This document shows, in pieces, positions 43,596 to 44,500 of a stretch of 44,500 nt of DNA. How positions within the stretch are numbered: position 1 is the first letter of the stretch; each line of letters opens with the position of its first letter. The translations under genes were made by a program, and so were the position numbers. The notes under the pieces were generated by a model. It was not told the origin of the DNA, did not search any database, and worked only from the letters and a program-made list of their open reading frames with translations. The stretch lies in contig NZ_NSCM01000041.1 of assembly GCF_003287735.1 (NCBI RefSeq), forward strand, positions 1 to 44,500, in the 5' to 3' direction. The DNA is from Photorhabdus bodei (GTDB taxonomy: Bacteria > Pseudomonadota > Gammaproteobacteria > Enterobacterales > Enterobacteriaceae).

Positions 43596-44228
43596 ATGAC
43601 GGAACGTATTTATCTGTCCAGTCAGGTACTGACTGGTGATATTGAGGTAATTGATTGCATGCCTCGCGATGATGGTCGTTATGCCGTATGGCTGAAATCT
43701 ACTATGTTTCACCCTCAAGGTGGTGGTCAGCCTAGCGATATAGGCTGGATCAATGAAGTGGAGGTAGTTCACGTTTCTGTGGAAGACGGAGAAATCGTTC
43801 ATCTAACCATAGAGCCAGTGGCACCGGGAAGCGTTTTTGCCCGTGTTGACGGTGCACGTCGCCAATTACATTCTCGGCTGCATTCTGCCGGACATCTTAT
43901 TGGGCATGTGGTTGAGCTTGCGATGTGGCACCCAATTAAAGCTCACCACTGGCCGGGTGAAGGGAGAATAGTATTCAAGCCGGGAATGGATGCTCAAAGT
44001 GTATCGGCAGAGCACATACAGATGATCTGTGAGAACTATATTACAAAGGATTTACCGTGCAGAGTAACTTTGAGAGACGATGGATTCCGAGAAGTCAGCT
44101 TCGGTCATTTTACGCCTTACCTCTGCGGTGGTACCCATGTGACATCTCTAGGGCAACTGGGAGGTATCAGAGTACAGGAGGTGCAGATAAAGAAGGGCAA
44201 TCTAATCGTTCATTATGATGTGGTTTGA
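43596..44228 (+). CDS. AlaX-type alanyl-tRNA editing protein
   Basis: 210 aa stand-alone homologue of the AlaRS editing domain, predicted to deacylate Ser- or Gly-tRNA-Ala (or another mischarged tRNA) in trans. Seen: MFHPQGGGQPSD near the N-terminus, HSAGH at 96-100 and CGGTH at 177-181, which together form the zinc-binding editing site. This is separate from the alaS editing domain elsewhere in the window. No clear Shine-Dalgarno sequence precedes the ATG. The next gene, 54 bases on, is cut by an IS, so the two may once have formed an operon; an alternative is that this protein protects against an amino acid analogue made nearby. Confidence 0.85.
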   Translation: MTERIYLSSQVLTGDIEVIDCMPRDDGRYAVWLKSTMFHPQGGGQPSDIGWINEVEVVHVSVEDGEIVHLTIEPVAPGSVFARVDGARRQLHSRLHSAGHLIGHVVELAMWHPIKAHHWPGEGRIVFKPGMDAQSVSAEHIQMICENYITKDLPCRVTLRDDGFREVSFGHFTPYLCGGTHVTSLGQLGGIRVQEVQIKKGNLIVHYDVV

Positions 44229-44282
44229 TGGCTAACCACACTGTTTCAGAGCATTATAGGTAACGATAAGGAAAGAGATAAT

Positions 44283-44387
44283 ATGATTATAGAAACTGAT
44301 CGTCTTGATGCTACTTATATAGAAAAACTTGCTGACCAGGAAGTTCTGGCCATTCGAGTAAAGCAATTTATTCCTAGGGGCTGTTGA
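44283..44387 (+). pseudogene. 5' fragment of a gene interrupted by an IS element
   Basis: Starts with ATG after AAGGAAAGAG and reads MIIETDRLDATYIEKLADQE and on to IRVKQFIP, then enters the IS end and stops at once (RGC, TGA). About 31 native residues remain. Too short to identify; an IRVKQFI-type start can be found in several oxygenase families, but that is no evidence of function. The remainder may lie beyond the IS, outside the window. Confidence 0.65.
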
Positions 44388-44500
44388 CGTTTTGAGAGGA
44401 ATTACTGAACAGCATGATGATGGGGTATAATTGCTTTCGCCAAAAAACGACTCTACCTCACCATCATGCCAAGAACTATGTTAACAGATGAAGTATGGAA
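44377..44500 (+). mobile_element. IS5-family insertion sequence, left end (runs off the window)
   Basis: A GGGGCTGTTGACGTTTTGAG end follows CTA (44374-44376), a target typical of the IS5 superfamily. About 90 bases in, an open frame starts at 44466 with MPRTMLTDEVW, a start I recognise from IS5-family (IS427-like) transposases. Only 11 codons of the transposase lie in the window. Confidence 0.75.
44466..44500 (+). CDS. IS5-family transposase, N-terminal fragment
   Basis: Begins MPRTMLTDEVW and is cut by the window end. Identification rests on these few residues plus the adjoining terminal-repeat-like sequence. No DDE residues can be seen. Confidence 0.65.
   Translation, partial: MPRTMLTDEVW

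Overview
The window is a chromosomal segment of an enteric gammaproteobacterium. Nearly every protein can be matched from memory to an E. coli K-12 counterpart, but base composition is lower in G+C. The window also carries eight full-length ERIC elements, an AT-rich islet and an insertion sequence. Together these suggest the Morganellaceae, most likely Photorhabdus (Xenorhabdus is the main alternative). The genus is an inference; gammaproteobacterial/Enterobacterales ancestry is clear from the sequence.

Layout. (1) 1-363: leader, boxA and tandem P1/P2 promoters of an rRNA operon that runs off the left edge. (2) 364-6300: clpB with a sigma-32-type promoter, pgeF and rluD, divergent from bamD, then raiA. 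(3) 6301-12660: aromatic amino acid genes, namely attenuated pheL-pheA facing a TyrR-boxed aroF-tyrA operon. Between them lies a ~2.3 kb AT-rich islet with an H-NS-family gene, flanked by two copies of a terminator-like 26-mer. (4) 13068-14195: an alpha/beta hydrolase bracketed by ERICs. (5) 14537-18060: ffh followed by rpsP-rimM-trmD-rplS. (6) 18245-20368: ypjD-corB. (7) 20594-22828: luxS and gshA with the antisense-oriented sRNA micA between them. (8) 23008-24086: three tRNA-Arg(ACG), tRNA-Ser(GCT), csrA. (9) 24333-29331: alaS, recA (LexA-controlled) and pncC; recX is missing from between recA and alaS. (10) 29342-33081: aas (shortened), lplT, aroL. (11) 33258-40501: proB-proA, frsA, gpt, pepD, dinB; crl and phoE are missing between proB and frsA. 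(12) 40743-44500: a TonB-dependent receptor, an AlaX-type editing protein, and a small gene cut off by an IS5-like element that runs off the right edge.

The genes are mostly housekeeping: protein quality control, ribosome biogenesis and hibernation, protein targeting, aromatic amino acid and proline synthesis, glutathione, SOS repair, and phospholipid recycling. I see no obvious new multi-gene system. The accessory signals most worth a second look are the H-NS islet with its flanking repeats and internal ~145-bp duplicated unit, the ERIC that encodes the end of PncC, the shortened Aas, and the IS-interrupted AlaX locus.
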